From positions 11,009,671 through 11,073,670 of the forward strand of contig NC_087064.1 in NCBI RefSeq assembly GCF_963678635.1: DNA of 64,000 bases, read 5' to 3'. Under the pieces are notes generated by a model that was not told where the DNA came from, ran no database searches, and saw only the letters and a program-made list of their open reading frames with translations. Each line of letters begins with the position of its first letter. The stretch's first letter is position 1. Made by a program: the position numbers and the translations under genes. This document shows, piece by piece, positions 11,174 through 23,968 of this stretch. This stretch comes from Symsagittifera roscoffensis. Taxonomy: Eukaryota; Xenacoelomorpha; Acoela; Convolutidae.

Positions 11174-11599
11174 GAATTAGGAAAAAAAGTTGAGCATTTT
11201 TAGTAAAATTTTTAACATGATGTATGCGAAACATATTGCTTTGTACTTTACATAACGTTTCTGGAAAGAGGATGGTTTTCGAAATAAAAAATAGAAAAGA
11301 AAAAAAATTTCTAACCATTTTACAATTTTTTAAGGCACACACTTTTCTCATAGCTTGAAATGCGTTCGGAACATTCTGGACTTTCCAAATCCAGTGCTTT
11401 TAAATAATAGCACGCATTTATAAGAACCACAATTAAAATATTATAAAAAGACAGCACAACAAAACAAAACAAAAACAAAAAAATCGTTTCTTAAAATTGG
11501 CGCTGAAAAAATTGTCGTATGCTATCTCACAATGTTTCGCACGTTATGGCCCTAAGATGGTCACAAAGCAATTTTCAATTTTTCTAAATTTTCCAAATT

Positions 11600-11690
11600 G
11601 ATTGCAGCTCAAGTATCTTTTCATATTTGAGCTCAGGATAACAATAGATTCAGGTAATATGACAAACTCCCATCAAAACTAGTTTCTAAT
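11600..11690 (-). mobile_element. Helentron-like short fragment
   Basis: TTTTCATATTTGAGCTCAGG followed by ATAACAATAGATT matches the minus orientation of the family's TTTGAGCTCAGGACAACAATA block. It is short and degraded. Confidence 0.35.
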
Positions 11691-11736
11691 AAAAATTACA
11701 CTGGATCTTCAAAGTTTGGTTGAAGAGCCGGTTCAG

Positions 11737-11965
11737 GGAACGGCGATGAAGTGGTAGCGTCTCCGCTTCTCAATAGAGAGGTCAGAGGTTCGAGGCCCAC
11801 CATGAACCGTACTCATTGCTTGAGGGTGAGGCAACATTACCAATCCCAGGAAAACATGCATGTAGATCTTAACAAGGGGCACAACAGCGGCTCTCCAAGA
11901 AGAGCTGAACAGCTTATATGTTGGTCCTTTCCCTTGTGGATAAATCATCTTAGAATCGGCCACTT
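11737..11965 (+). mobile_element. tRNA-headed SINE, copy 1
   Basis: A pol III A-box-like GATGAAGTGGTAGCG lies at about 11744 and a perfect B box GGTTCGAGGCC at 11787-11797, followed by CACCATGAACCGTACTC. The sequence stays similar to the 41.3-41.5 kb copy to CCTTTCCCTTGTG, including GAGGGTGAGGCAACATTACC and TCTCCAAGAAGAGCTGAACA. No intact tRNA cloverleaf was found, so it is a SINE, not a tRNA gene. Confidence 0.7.
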
Positions 11966-11975
11966 GGTATCAATT

Positions 11976-14900
11976 ATTAATTTCCAGATGCAAAAACCTA
12001 AAAACCTGAGCTTAATAAAACTTTGAACCCAGAAGTTTTATGCTGAAATTGAAGCATTGAATATAAAATGGTTCATCAAAAGCTACTGACCAAAATTTTA
12101 ATGGGTAGTAGGAATAGGAATGTTCCTGCATAGTTTTTTATTTGATAGAATCAGTCAATATAGCAATTACCGCGAGTTTTGCTGATTTACTTGAATATTT
12201 TTTATCTGTTTCTGGTTTATAACCGCCAGTTATCGTCTTGCCTTTCAGCTACTTTTTCTTCTTGTTAATGAACAAAAAAAATGTCAGTTTATTAAGACGA
12301 TGGTTTAAATATTCGAAATGATTCACCTTGATTTAAGTATTTCAATTTTTGATTAAACCTTTTGTTGTGAAAAATATCGAAAAATGCTTGCAATTTTTTT
12401 ATGCTATATTATAATGCGGAGCTCAAAATTTATGATCTCCTTAATCTGTTTTCACACCTGTCTGCTTAATGTACAATTATGACTTGTGAGAAGCTTTTTG
12501 ATGTAGTGTTTTTCGATTGAAGCAGTTGGATTTCAAATCAAGCAAGAGCGATCCCATATTCTAATATCAGATTAGCGGTCCCTTTCACCCGGCCAAATTC
12601 CCTTAATCCGCCGTCCGTACTAACTTGTGTGATTGCCAAAAGGCTGAAATATACGTGCTGTTATTGAAATAGCACTGAATTCTGAGTTGACTCCTTTTTG
12701 CTTGGCATGGTACTATATTGGCTAAGGCCTTTCCTTTCAGTTAGACGTGCTACAATCTACAATCAAATACTATACTAGCTAGAGTCGGTATTTGAAAAGT
12801 TTACCTTGCATACAACCATCTTACATACCATGTTATATGCGTTTAACTGCTCGTGTGACGCGCTGCTGTTTAAACTTTCGCAGGTTTAACTTTGAAACCT
12901 ATCTTGAGTTCTTTTGAAGTTCTCTTAACGCTTAAACCAGCCATAACCCATTTCGCTGAAATTTGTAAGAAACGCTTTATAGAATATATTTTAGGCCCTG
13001 TGAATCCATGCATACTTTGGTACTTTCTTGAATTCTCTCTTTGAAATTTTGTGTTTTCTTCCCAACTTTCATATGGAACAAATTTTTCGAAAGCCTACGC
13101 GCTTGTTAACAACTTAGTTTACATTCCATGTTTTAGGTGTTCCTCGAAGTTTTAACCAGTGTCATTGTGTTATAAGTTATAATATAAAACCCTTCGTGGT
13201 TCTAATACGTCAAATTTGGGCCTACGTCTAAATCCGTTCCCTAAATCCACACCCAAATTTCCTGGCCCGAATTTTTATTTCCTGGTCCGCTAAGAGCTCA
13301 AGCAAACAGAGTTCTCATTTTTAAAATCAACCATTATATTTCAGGCGCTCTTTTAATATTATCAAAAAAATTATCAAAAGTAAAAAAGATTGCATTATTT
13401 TTTCTTAATTCCTCATCGGCAAAAAAACTAACAACTAAAGCTAAAAAGAAACGCACATCATTTTTTTATGTGAAGATGACGCAATATACTGAAAACAGAA
13501 GGTCTTTTGTGACATAAATTGACTTAAGTGGTTGTTTATTTTTAGAGTCAATTTAGTCTAAATTTGAATAAAGATTTCGGTTATTTTCGGTGCAGCTGGC
13601 GACTTCATCTCCAAACTTACCTATTTGGAATGTCGTAAAATCAAATAAGAAAAAACTAAAAATTAGGCTTCTGTTCTTTTTGTTTCCACACATTAAAAAT
13701 TAACTCCTCCATTAAAAATCAACACGTCATTTGTTTCGTTTCAGCACTGAAAAAAATGAATAGAGCTGCATTACATTTCCTCTGGTATACACCAAGTAGC
13801 ATAAAACAAATTTAGCGCATTTGGTGGAATAGCTTTCTTGTTACGATCCTTTGATATTTTACTCCTAACCCGCTTGCTAGAAATCCGATCGCATTTTCCT
13901 CTTTTTCAGTTAAAGTGAGTTTGCGTGATGATGCCTGAACAAAAATTCAATCTACGCTCCGCCTCTTTTTAGAGTAATAGCGATGTAATTAGAGTTTAAC
14001 CAACTCAGAATCGATGATGTATTTTTAGCTTTCAAGTCAAATAAGTTCCTTACATTCTTTATTTCACACATGCTCTGAAATTGGTGTGTGAATCAAATAT
14101 TATAATCTCCAACCTTTCCTTTATTTCACCGAAGGGTTGAAATTTTCTTGCGTCAGCACCGTTACATATTATTTTTGTGCCCTCAATCTCATTTCTGGGA
14201 AGTGGTAAATGTTAACTATATTAACGGGTTACCGTCATTTTATTTCAGGAGAACTCATATTTTGGACCTAATTTTACATTTCGCGTTTTAACATTTCGTG
14301 ATTTGAGTTACATTTGAAACCAATTCCATCATTCTGACAACAATGGATTCTCAAAGTTGGTATAACTCTTCATAAACTTCAGTTTATGGAGTATTTTTAT
14401 CAGTTTTGTTACAAATAGTTATAACTTCAAACAAAGCGGTCCTTACTTTGCTTTATTTTTTGCTATTTTACAAAACAGATTAAATAGACGTCGACTTAAA
14501 TCATTCGTTGACGCGTCACGACAAAAGGCTTTTTATTTGGTGACACATTTATTGCCGAATGTGAAACTTTGCAAAATTGATTCAAGCAGAGATCCTGAAA
14601 TTAAAATAATACCCCACGATCTCGATGAATGAACCCAAAATCTACGACTTACATTGAAATTATTATGCAAAACTGAAACAAGAGTCCGTTTGATAATTAT
14701 TTCGCTATTAATTTTATTGACCGTGAACTTTGACCTTTGAATGTTCATAGCTTTAGTTGATAAACAGTTAAATCTCTAATTAGTTAAAAACTTTACCACT
14801 CTTCTCTCAACTGCTGAAAAGTAAGTCGGCTTTAGTTTGATCATTAATATTTTTTCATCAGTGTCATTGTCATTAGTTCAGTTTGTCAATAAACTGATAT

Positions 14901-15083
14901 TTTTGATCGCAGAGAACTTTGCTTGAAGTTGATTGCCAAAAATACTGGACGTTTTCTCGCAATTTTCAACACATCTTTTATAATTTCAGAGCCCTCTATT
15001 ATGCCACAATATGTAGTCGTAAATATTAGAAAAAAAATGACGGACCAAAACTTTTGAAATCACGGACCCGTTTTTGACACCTT
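11976..15083. other. About 3.1 kb with no recognised gene or element
   Basis: All frames are broken by frequent stops; the longest ORF here is about 71 codons and looks random. A slightly GC-richer part near 12.5-13.3 kb shows no splice-consistent coding block that I could support. Confidence 0.5.
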
Positions 15084-15488
15084 ATTGTTCCGACTTTCGA
15101 ATATATAATCCTAGGGTGTTTTTTTTGCAAATTCAGACCAGTTTAACAAAAGTTGACAGCGTTTAGGCATCGATCCGGAAGTTTTTGGATTGCTTAAATC
15201 TAGACTAAAATGCCGATGACATCGCTGCTGGATTAATAGTTTTATAGTTTTAATATGCAAACTATTTATGCGTAGCTATTTATCTGCACTCATAATCGTT
15301 CCAAACTCAATTGAGGCCAATATAAACAGTCACATGAAGTCTACTCATATGTTAGCTCTTGCATTTGATATTTGAAGTTAAAAGAAAATAGCTGATCGAA
15401 AAAAATGTTGAATGAAAACTATTCGAGACCAGTTAAGGAGCAGTCGAAAAGTTCTGGGCTTTGCCTTGATATACGAGCAGTCTTGTTT
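15084..15488 (+). mobile_element. Helentron-like element, divergent, both ends present
   Basis: It starts ATTGTTCCGACTTTCG and ends GGAGCAGTCGAAAAG, a loop (CTGGGCTTTGCCTTG) and ATACGAGCAGTCTTG. Internally, CGTTCCAAACTCAATTGAGG matches the family's GTTCCAAATTGGTTGA block, but much of the left half is replaced or decayed. Confidence 0.6.
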
Positions 15489-15489
15489 A

Positions 15490-18400
15490 CTATTTACTCG
15501 TTTATAGTCTTAATATAAAACGCAAAACTTTGAAGGACGGTTGCTCAGAAAAAGTTCTAAAATTGACTCTATAAATGTTCATCCAATCTGATTGAAAAAT
15601 ACTTCTGATAGTGTCGTTCACAGCACTAGGACTGTGTTAAACAGTTTCTCTTACTCATAAACAGTTCTTTTTTTTAACACTTGCGACACCTTACGACACC
15701 TTATAAATATAACATTGCAAGCTAGCAGACATGAAAGAAAAAGAAAGCCACTAAGTCCAAAACGATTGAAAAAATTTCGAAAAAACTTGTTCTAAAAAAG
15801 TCAAAATAATGTCTGGAATGATGTTATAATTGCGGCAAATACGTTCAGAAACACAATCGAGGAAATTAAAAAAAAATAAAGAGAAACATTTGTCAAGCGG
15901 CAACTGAGCCGATAAAACTGTAGTAAAATCCCGTAGATCCGAAAACAAAATTTAAAATTTTTGCAGTGAGGAATTTTTGATCTGTAAGTTCTACTCAAAA
16001 TTTTTTTTAGCAATATATGCGATCCATAGGGTAGCTTAAACACTATGTTTTTCATGAGTTGTCCTAAAATTAGGTCACTGAGCCGATGAAATAAAAGCCA
16101 AAATAGTTTGAGCCAAATTAATTATTAAACCGAGATAAGGGAACATACGAAGTAAATGTTAGTTAAAACACAAATTGCAGGAGTAAATCAAAGTATTAAA
16201 AGAAAGTTAAAATAAAAAAGTGCGATTTAAAAAAAACTAACAGATTTGGCAACTAAGCCAACACAACATCAGTAGATAAATAAACGGCCAGCAAAATTTT
16301 TAAAGCGTAAGCGTTATAAAAATCCATATCATTGAAAGCCTCTCATAATTAAACAACAGGATAGGCAAGAACTCTGTTAGTTGCACAAAGTCTTCCGACC
16401 ACCACTGTTGTGGTGAAAAAACTTAAAAAACAGACAAAAATTGATAATTGAACGCATTTTTTTTTCAGTTTTTCCTCAAAAAATGTGTTACTTTTAATCT
16501 CCTGTTGAAAACCTGCTGAACCTGATGTAATAACAGCTAGACAAATATTAAAATCACAAAAAAAATACCTTCAGAATTCATGATGTTGTAACTGTTGTTC
16601 CATTCAGTCTCAAAAACGTGGAAAATCAGTTATTTTTTTAAACAAAAATCTGACAATGTTTTGAAATTAGGTTTTATAATCCTGGAATAGTCAAAGCTGG
16701 GCAAAAAATTACAAGCTACACCATAGTTTGTGCGCACTTCGTGAAAATATCGGATCATAAAAGTAGCTTTCTTCCATTTTCCAAAGCTTTTTATTTAAAA
16801 AATTTTAAAGTGAAAGAAACGTTTTCTAATTAATTATGGGATACAGAAATCTATAATACGGAACATAAAGGTAGCCTTCTGATATTTTGAACAATTTATT
16901 TCAAGCGAAGAAGAGTTTTTTCATTATGAAATACACTCTTCTATGCTACGATATCTAAAATTAAAAATATCAATTTAATTGCTCGATACCTTTTTAACTC
17001 AAAATTTAAAGTTTTTGTTCTGATACAACTGAAACTTTGAAGGCATAAAAAAATTTTGGGATAGAAATTTTGCTTCAAACTTGTTAAAAAAACTTTCAAT
17101 TTTTTGTGATAAATTCAGATTAAAAATGCATCAAAATTACATCAAATTTTACTAATTTGCAACATTTTGTCAAATGCCGTCAACATTAAAAAATAAGATT
17201 GCTTCTATCAAAACAAAATCTTAAAGGCTCTTTCATAGATGTGATATGAGTTTTCACAAAAAAATACGAAGTTTCTCAGAAAAAAACTTTATTTTTTTAT
17301 TTTTTAGAAAAATTCTCCCGTATTTTGTGACACACATTTTATTTTTTTTGCTGAGAACAACAATTAGTACTGAGATTTTTTCAATTGTGGCCTACCTAAC
17401 GAAACTGATTAGAATTTTTGGCTGTTTTTTTATTGCTCCGCCAAATATTGCAATTGCTCGTTATGAGAAAAGAGTACTTGAAAAGCTTGGATTTAAAACT
17501 GTAAAATGAGGCTTCTGATATATTAGCTCAAAACGAACCAAAAATTGTACTTGTGTTGTTCTCATCATTGAAAGTTTCACTTTCTTAACATATATTTTTC
17601 ACAAATTTTGTTTCGGTTTCACTGGTTTTTTGATCATCTTTTTGTTTGACATGCCAACAGAATATTTCAGCGCCAATAAACACTATGTTTGACTAAGTTT
17701 GACTGAATTTTTGGAGCAAACACTCTCAAAAAATTTCAAATTTGTTTAAAAAATTCTCTCTTTTGTTGTTTGTTTTTTGATTTTTGTAATTTGAAAAAAA
17801 TAATTGAAAAAACTTCCATCAAGTTGCTCTAAACTATAACAATTTACATCCTTACGGTAAGTGGTCACAGACAGTTTATGTTTTACTTTTTGTTCAAAAA
17901 ATTGATTTTATTTCACATATGCTCCATTCTACAATTTTACTTTTTCTTCTACTTTATAAACTTACACAAATTACTTTTCTGCCCTCAGAAAGTTTTGACG
18001 TCATTACAAATTCAATTGGGATTTTAATTCTGTAATTAGCGAGGATCTAGAAATTTTTTCAAAGAAAAAGAATGGATAGTTTGATTATTAAAAAATGAAT
18101 TCTTGAATGAGTTGAATGGAGCATTTTAAGGCATTGTTTTTTGTATAATAGCTCTTTTATTGAAGCTTTGACGTGGTATTAAAATTTTGACCACGGAAAT
18201 TGCACACTAGGAAAACTTGGTATCTTTGGTTCATTTCAACACCTTTTTTCATCGCAGACATCTGTTATCCAAAACTTTTCAATTTTACTGACAATCTTTT
18301 CACGTCTTTTCGAATATATATTTTTTTGTTGTATTATCAATGAATGCTGAAAACAAAATTGCATTGTGTTTTCGACGGAACTACAGAGGAAATAATTGTG

Positions 18401-18585
18401 AGTTTTCTCTGCTGAACTTTTCTCGCTTAATAAACTTGAGACTGAAAAAAAATATATTTTTCTAATTAAAATCAGGGTTGCTACACGGCCTATGCGACTC
18501 TCCAGTACTATTGGCAAAAGATTCAAATAGTGTTTTATTGAAATTCAAATTGGCATCTCTTTAGCCGCGAGGTGGAAAACCAATA
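15490..18585. other. About 3.1 kb with no recognised gene or element
   Basis: AT-rich sequence with many homopolymer A/T runs. ORFs of 65-96 codons are dominated by Phe, Leu, Lys and Ser and have no motif. No tRNA-like or terminal-repeat structure was seen. Confidence 0.5.
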
Positions 18586-19325
18586 CAGTGCTGATTTAAA
18601 TTATCCGGACACAACGAACAAAACTTGAATTTTCAAACACGTTTTTCTCAAATGGGTTAAAATTAGAAAAGCGTGAAGAGAACAAAATTTGCTTAGAATT
18701 TCATATGAATTAGTATGATGCATTTTTTTCTCCGAAATTCTGAATTAAAATTTTACACCAAAAATGTGTCATTTTAACTTTTTTCAATTAATCAGGAATT
18801 TACGCTAAAAGTACTTTGTTAATTGATGAAAAAAACATATCACAAGAAGCGTTTTATACAGCGAAATGAAAGTTTTAGCAGGTTTAAACCTCCAAAAATT
18901 AGTATAAGAGAAAATATTTTTGCTCGATAGTCAAGAAAAAGGATTTTCACTAAATAAAATCCAACAAAATCTTTGCTTAAAATCAAATTTTAAATAATTT
19001 AGAAGTTTAGTCAAATTTTTGGAGAACTTACCTTCCTGAAATTTTGTTGGGCTGTGTAAGAGGCTTCTTGTGATATGTTCAACAATAAACAAAGTAGTTT
19101 CAGCAAATTTTTTTGATTAATTGAAAAAAAACCAAAATGACCAATTTTTGGGGCAAAATTTTAGTTAAAATGTTCGGAGAAAAAATTGCATCATAATAAT
19201 TCGGATGAAATTCTAATCAAATTTTGTTCTCTTCGTTTTCTGTCTAATCTTAACCCAACTTGAGAAAAACGCGTTCAAAAATTCAAGTTTTATTTATTTT
19301 GTCCGAATAAATTAAATCAGCACTG
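18586..19325. mobile_element. Tc1/mariner-type MITE, long inverted repeat with TA target duplication
   Basis: The left end CAGTGCTGATTTAAATTA and right end TAATTTATTC...CAGCACTG are inverted copies, and TA dinucleotides flank both sides (18584-18585 and 19326-19327). The inverted similarity extends well inward: TCCGGACA against TGTCCGAATA, TTTCTCAAATGGG against CCCAACTTGAGAAA, and GAGAACAAAATTTG against CAAATTTTGTTCTC. CAGTG termini with TA duplication are typical of the Tc1/mariner superfamily. It is 740 bp and has no transposase ORF, so it is a non-autonomous, near-palindromic copy. Confidence 0.8.
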
Positions 19326-19999
19326 TACAAGTTGTTTCAATTTTTTAGTTGATGGGGACAAACTTGAGAAGCACAATTTTTGATCAAATAAAGCTATGTA
19401 TCTCGATTGCTATATTGTGGAAACAACTTTTCAGTGGTATCCTTCCGAGGCCAACTTAGAGTTTTAAGTTAATTTAAATTAATTTAATTTAAGTCAATTT
19501 AATTTAATGTACTGGTAGTAAGGAGATTACAAATTTTCAAAAAAAGTTTTCAACTTCAGGCATAAAACTCAAGTCAAATTGAATCAGATTTTTGGTCAAA
19601 AATTAATGTTAAAAGAATTAAGGTAATTTTTTTTCTCAAAACTCCTTGAAAGATGTTTTAAAAGTTTTATTTTGTGAAAAAAAAGGAAACATGTTCAAAT
19701 TCAGCATAAAAAAAGTCCTCAAAATCTTTTTTTGAGCCTGATATTTTTTTACCAATTGTGCAAAACCCGCAGACAAAACAAAAACTTTATACATTTCAAT
19801 AAACACAATTATTAATTTTGATAGCTGAATTTGAATCATTGGTAAGGGATATTTCGCCAACTGAGTACTGGCTGACCAATCAGCAGTTCACTTTGAAGCT
19901 TTTTTTTGTCAAATTTAGAAGATATATTGTAGACGAACCACTGAAGTATACGTATCGCCTGCAGAAAATGATGTCTGACTGGGTTGATCAAAAATGCTA

Positions 20000-20830
20000 A
20001 TCATACAATTTTCATATATGGAAAAATGCTAATCATACACTTTTTATGCCATTCCATAAATACAGAAAGTTCAGCGAAAGGTCCACGATTAATAATTTTT
20101 ATATATGGAAATTTTATGACTAGCATTTTACCATAAACTAAAATTATTGATTAAAAAAAAACTTTTTTCTAGTAAAATTTTTGGGTTGTACCTGTAACCG
20201 AACACAAGTGGCGAAGAACTTGGTTACTAATAAAAGAGTCACTAAAGGTTTGACCGTCTGGCAATTACAATGCATCGGAAACGGCCTGAGTTGCCTTCTT
20301 TTTGTCTTAAACAAATAGTATAATGAGAAAAAATCCAAATTTTAAATTTTGGCAAACATTTTTATAAGCATTTTTAAAGAAAACAATGATTTTTTCAATT
20401 AATCATGAAATCATCAAGGCATACAAAATAAATATGAGTTTTGAGCTTTTTTGAGAACAATTATCCTGAGCAATGGAATTTTTTTTTTGTGTATCCAGGA
20501 TTACGTTATGCTCACAAAAAATTAGTTTTTGTACGCTAATTTTTTTAAAAAGTTTGTTTGAGTACATTGAATTTGTTTGCGATTGAAAAAATTAATTTTT
20601 TGGGGCAACTTCGATACTAGTTAGAAAGTTTTTGCTGTCACCATAAAAAAGAAGCTGGTCAAAGAGTTTCCATAAATGGAAATTGTATGATTAGCCCTTT
20701 TTGTTGAGAAAATTTTTTTCTTTATTCATGACGGTAAGGTGAAACTAATACCATAACAAGAGAAAATTTTTGTTGGCAAAGTGTATGAAGCCTGTATGAT
20801 TAGTAATTTTTCATAGATTTAATTTATGTA
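20000..20830 (+). mobile_element. Repeat family with CATACAATT ends, copy 2
   Basis: The copy starts with two AATCATACAATTTTCATA-like blocks and ends with GTATGATTAGTAATTTTTCA. The segment 20180-20310 is the reverse complement of 8590-8700, while 20480-20700 matches 35360-35600 (GTGTATCCAGGA..ACGTTATGC, GTTTGTTTGA, TGTCACCAT). No ORF is conserved. The 670 bases to its left (19328-19999) hold nothing recognised. Confidence 0.5.
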
Positions 20831-20839
20831 ATTGTTTGA

Positions 20840-23491
20840 AAAGCATTTTCAGTTCTTGGAGGGCAAACCGGGTCTTCGCTGATTTTAAGGAGAGCAGTAA
20901 ATGCAAAAAATCTAGAAAAAAGTATGGGTCCAAATAATGAATTTTTGAAACTCCCCGTGTAATTTCAAAGCCGACAATTTGTTTCAGCAACTTGATACTT
21001 TTCAAAAAAAAACATCTTGAATAATCAACCGTGATTTCCTCAAAATCCTATTTTTTGTTCAAAATTGATCTATAAATATAGCTTGGTGGAGAGAATCAAA
21101 AGCTTTTTTAAATAGACAATTTTTCTTTTTTGGCGTCAAAACCTAGAGACATTTCGTCATTCATCTCAATGACAGCACTCAAATTGAAAGCTTTTGTGCA
21201 GCAACCGTAATGTTTTTCTGCCAGTATACCATTTTGATTGAAAAATTAAACGATCAATTGAAAAAATTATCAATAATTGAAAGCGTCTTTGCAGGAACGT
21301 TTTCATGCAAATTTTCATGCAAATTATTAATAAAATTTATTCGAAAAATAAACTGATGACTGGTGTGAGAACTCTAACCATAACAAATCAGTTTACCTAT
21401 TTTTTGATTAACCATAATAACAACAGACAGCTGAAAACAAAACCCAAGTACTTAAAACTGTTACATCTGATTTCATTTTGTTTGACAATTTTAGCCTAAT
21501 TGTTTTAACAATCAAAATACAATTTTCAACTTTTTTTTATAATTTGGTTTTCTCTGCTCTTTGAAAATTGATCATCGAAAAAAGCTTCTGCAATGCTTCT
21601 TTTTTTCTACTCCTCTACAAATACTAATTTTCTGGTTGATATACGAAATTGGGGTTTCTACCATGTTGCTTCGCAAAATATCACCCCAAACAAAAAACTT
21701 TTTGTAGATAAACTTATATACTCCTGAACTATCTGATAATGCTTCATTGAGACTGCTTTATTCTTATTAGGAATGGATTGATTCAAGTAGTAATTGTTTT
21801 TTACTTCATCGTGTTTTTTTTCTCTAAGCAAACTATGAACTTTTTTGATACGATGAACAGTTCTGGCTCAAGATTTTATTCCTTATCTTTACCTTGATAT
21901 AATAAGCAATGGATTTTGACGGGCTATTTCTTGGCCTTTTTTCTTTGTCTACTGTTCTGATTTCATGTTGAAACAGAAACATAGAATTCATTGTGCTCAC
22001 AAAGCGTGACGTCGCCGCCACCATAAAATCAATCTGCCTAAAACCCTTTATAAAATGAATAGAAACCAATGCTTGAAACACCTAGAATATCTCGTATAAC
22101 GTCTAAAGTTTTGGGAATAAAATTGATCTTTCTCGTGAAATACGAACGTACGAACGACGACTCTACTCGTAAAATATGAACTTACAAATGACTATCACGA
22201 GAGATAACGAAGCTAAAAACTAACCTCTCATTTGCTACGACAAATTGAGAGATTTTCGCAAAAAGTATTCACAGAGGATGAAAACTACTGAGATTCATTC
22301 CAACAATTTTTTCTGAAACCACCTCAACATTTCTATCTAAAAACACTAACCTTTCTCAACCAAAACATCGCAAATCCAATCCATAAAAAATATCTGGTCT
22401 AATGGCAACTTGTAGAAAAACTCATACTCAAGTTCTCTTCTAAAAGATTGTTTTCCAGCAAATTTTAGATTCACTCTCTATGATAAAAATCAGAAAGCAC
22501 CCTTTATTACTAGCAAGCATTTTGTCCGATGTACATAAGTGTTGCCAACGTAGTACTACAAATTGTGCCTGCGCGATTCAAGAAATTGATTTGCAATAAG
22601 AACTTGCGGAATGCAGTTTTAACTCAAATAAACTTTGCCATCAGCCCTCTAGAATTAACAATACTGTTAGTATCAGGCCAATGCCGACTGTTCATCAACT
22701 GGTCTCCAATAATTTTTAATTAATGAATTATTGACAAACTTTGTTTTTAAGCTGAGTTTTAAGCTGAGTTTTCCGCAGGGAATACATTTTCAGAAGTAGT
22801 CTGATTAATTAAAATCACATCTAGCATTTTTCTTTGCTTTCTTCGAAAGTCGGAGCAAAAAAAAGAAAGATCTACTCAGACTTTCAATAGTTTACATTTA
22901 ACAGCTGTAGCACACGTTTCACAAAAATTTGTTTTGCGTGGGCTCTAAGTTTGCCTTGCATTATACAGTTTTTACGTTATCAGTAATGTTTTTGTCCCTA
23001 CTTACGGTACTGAAGGAATTACAGTGCTTCAATTGTTCTTTGTCACAACTAAATGGTATCTAAATTTGAAGGTATTCTAAATATGAGGGTTGAATTGTCA
23101 AGTATTGTTAATAATTTTGAACAATTACGCAGTTTTTTGACGAAAATATTTTCAATTCTCTCACCTTTTCTTAAAGATAATTTCTATTATTTTGATGCTC
23201 AAAATAGACATTTTGGTGAAAAATCCGTTGAGAAATTGCCAAACGCCTCCTTAGTTTACTTCAAAGATTTTAATTTTTGGTTTTTCTGACAACTTTATCT
23301 TTTGTTTGTCCGTTAAAAACGTGGGCAAGATAGTTAGAACATACTGTTTTTTCTTAAACTTGTATTCGTTTTTCAGAGTTGGAGTAGTTTTTCAGAAATA
23401 TTATTTTGTTTCTGCAAGTCGCAGAGTGCCGTCATCCCAGTTGAATAATGACAGAGTATCTATAATGGTTCAATTACTTTAAGTTTAACAA
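20840..23491. other. About 2.6 kb with no recognised gene
   Basis: AT-rich; the only repeat seen is a degraded block of about 75 bases at 22580-22655 (TTGATTTGCA..AGAACTTGCGGAAT..) that recurs at 24528-24600, and GTTTCTGCAAGTCGCAGAGT near 23410, which resembles the outer end of the LINE-flanking repeats. Confidence 0.45.
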
Positions 23492-23500
23492 GGATTTGCT

Positions 23501-23959
23501 GGGTGCCAGACATCAAGCCGGCCAGACTTCAAGCCGAAACGTAAAGTTAGGGACTTCAAGCCAAAAATTTTCTCATTAAGTCATAAAATTTGAATTATTT
23601 CCAAACTTTTCTAAAGAATTTTCTATTTTCATGATCTTTCTTCAGTAGTTACAGGCATTTTCATAAAACTATCCTCCAAATGTGATGTTTACGAAAGTTC
23701 AACATTAAAAAAACGTTTGACGGCAATTTTCTTGCTTGTAATTTGTGCATTTCAAAACCGGCTGATATTATTAATGGATGCCAATCCTAAGTGATTCATT
23801 GTCATGAATAATGCTTATTATGGACTACACTGGCCTAAATTTTTGAAAAGCAACTTGTTTTTGATGAAAAAATATAGCGATTTCAGGTGCTTGTAAAGTT
23901 TCAATTTCGGCCTGAAGTCTCTTCGGCTTGAAGTCACGTCGGCTTGTTGTCCTAGACCC
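23501..23959. mobile_element. MITE with 9-bp target duplication (MuDR-like)
   Basis: The 9-base GGATTTGCT occurs at 23492-23500 and again at 23960-23968, directly outside the element. The ends are imperfect inverted repeats: GGGTGCCAGACATCAAGCCG at the left and, read on the other strand, GGGTCTAGGACAACAAGCCG at the right, with further ACTTCAAGCCGAA blocks inside each arm. A 9-bp duplication and GGG termini suggest the Mutator/MULE group; no transposase is present. Confidence 0.75.
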
Positions 23960-23968
23960 GGATTTGCT

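Noticed and set aside
11733-12026. ORFs over the SINE on both strands, also at 41206-41572
   Set aside because: They arise from the shared SINE sequence with its B box; similarity between them is at DNA level and is not protein conservation.
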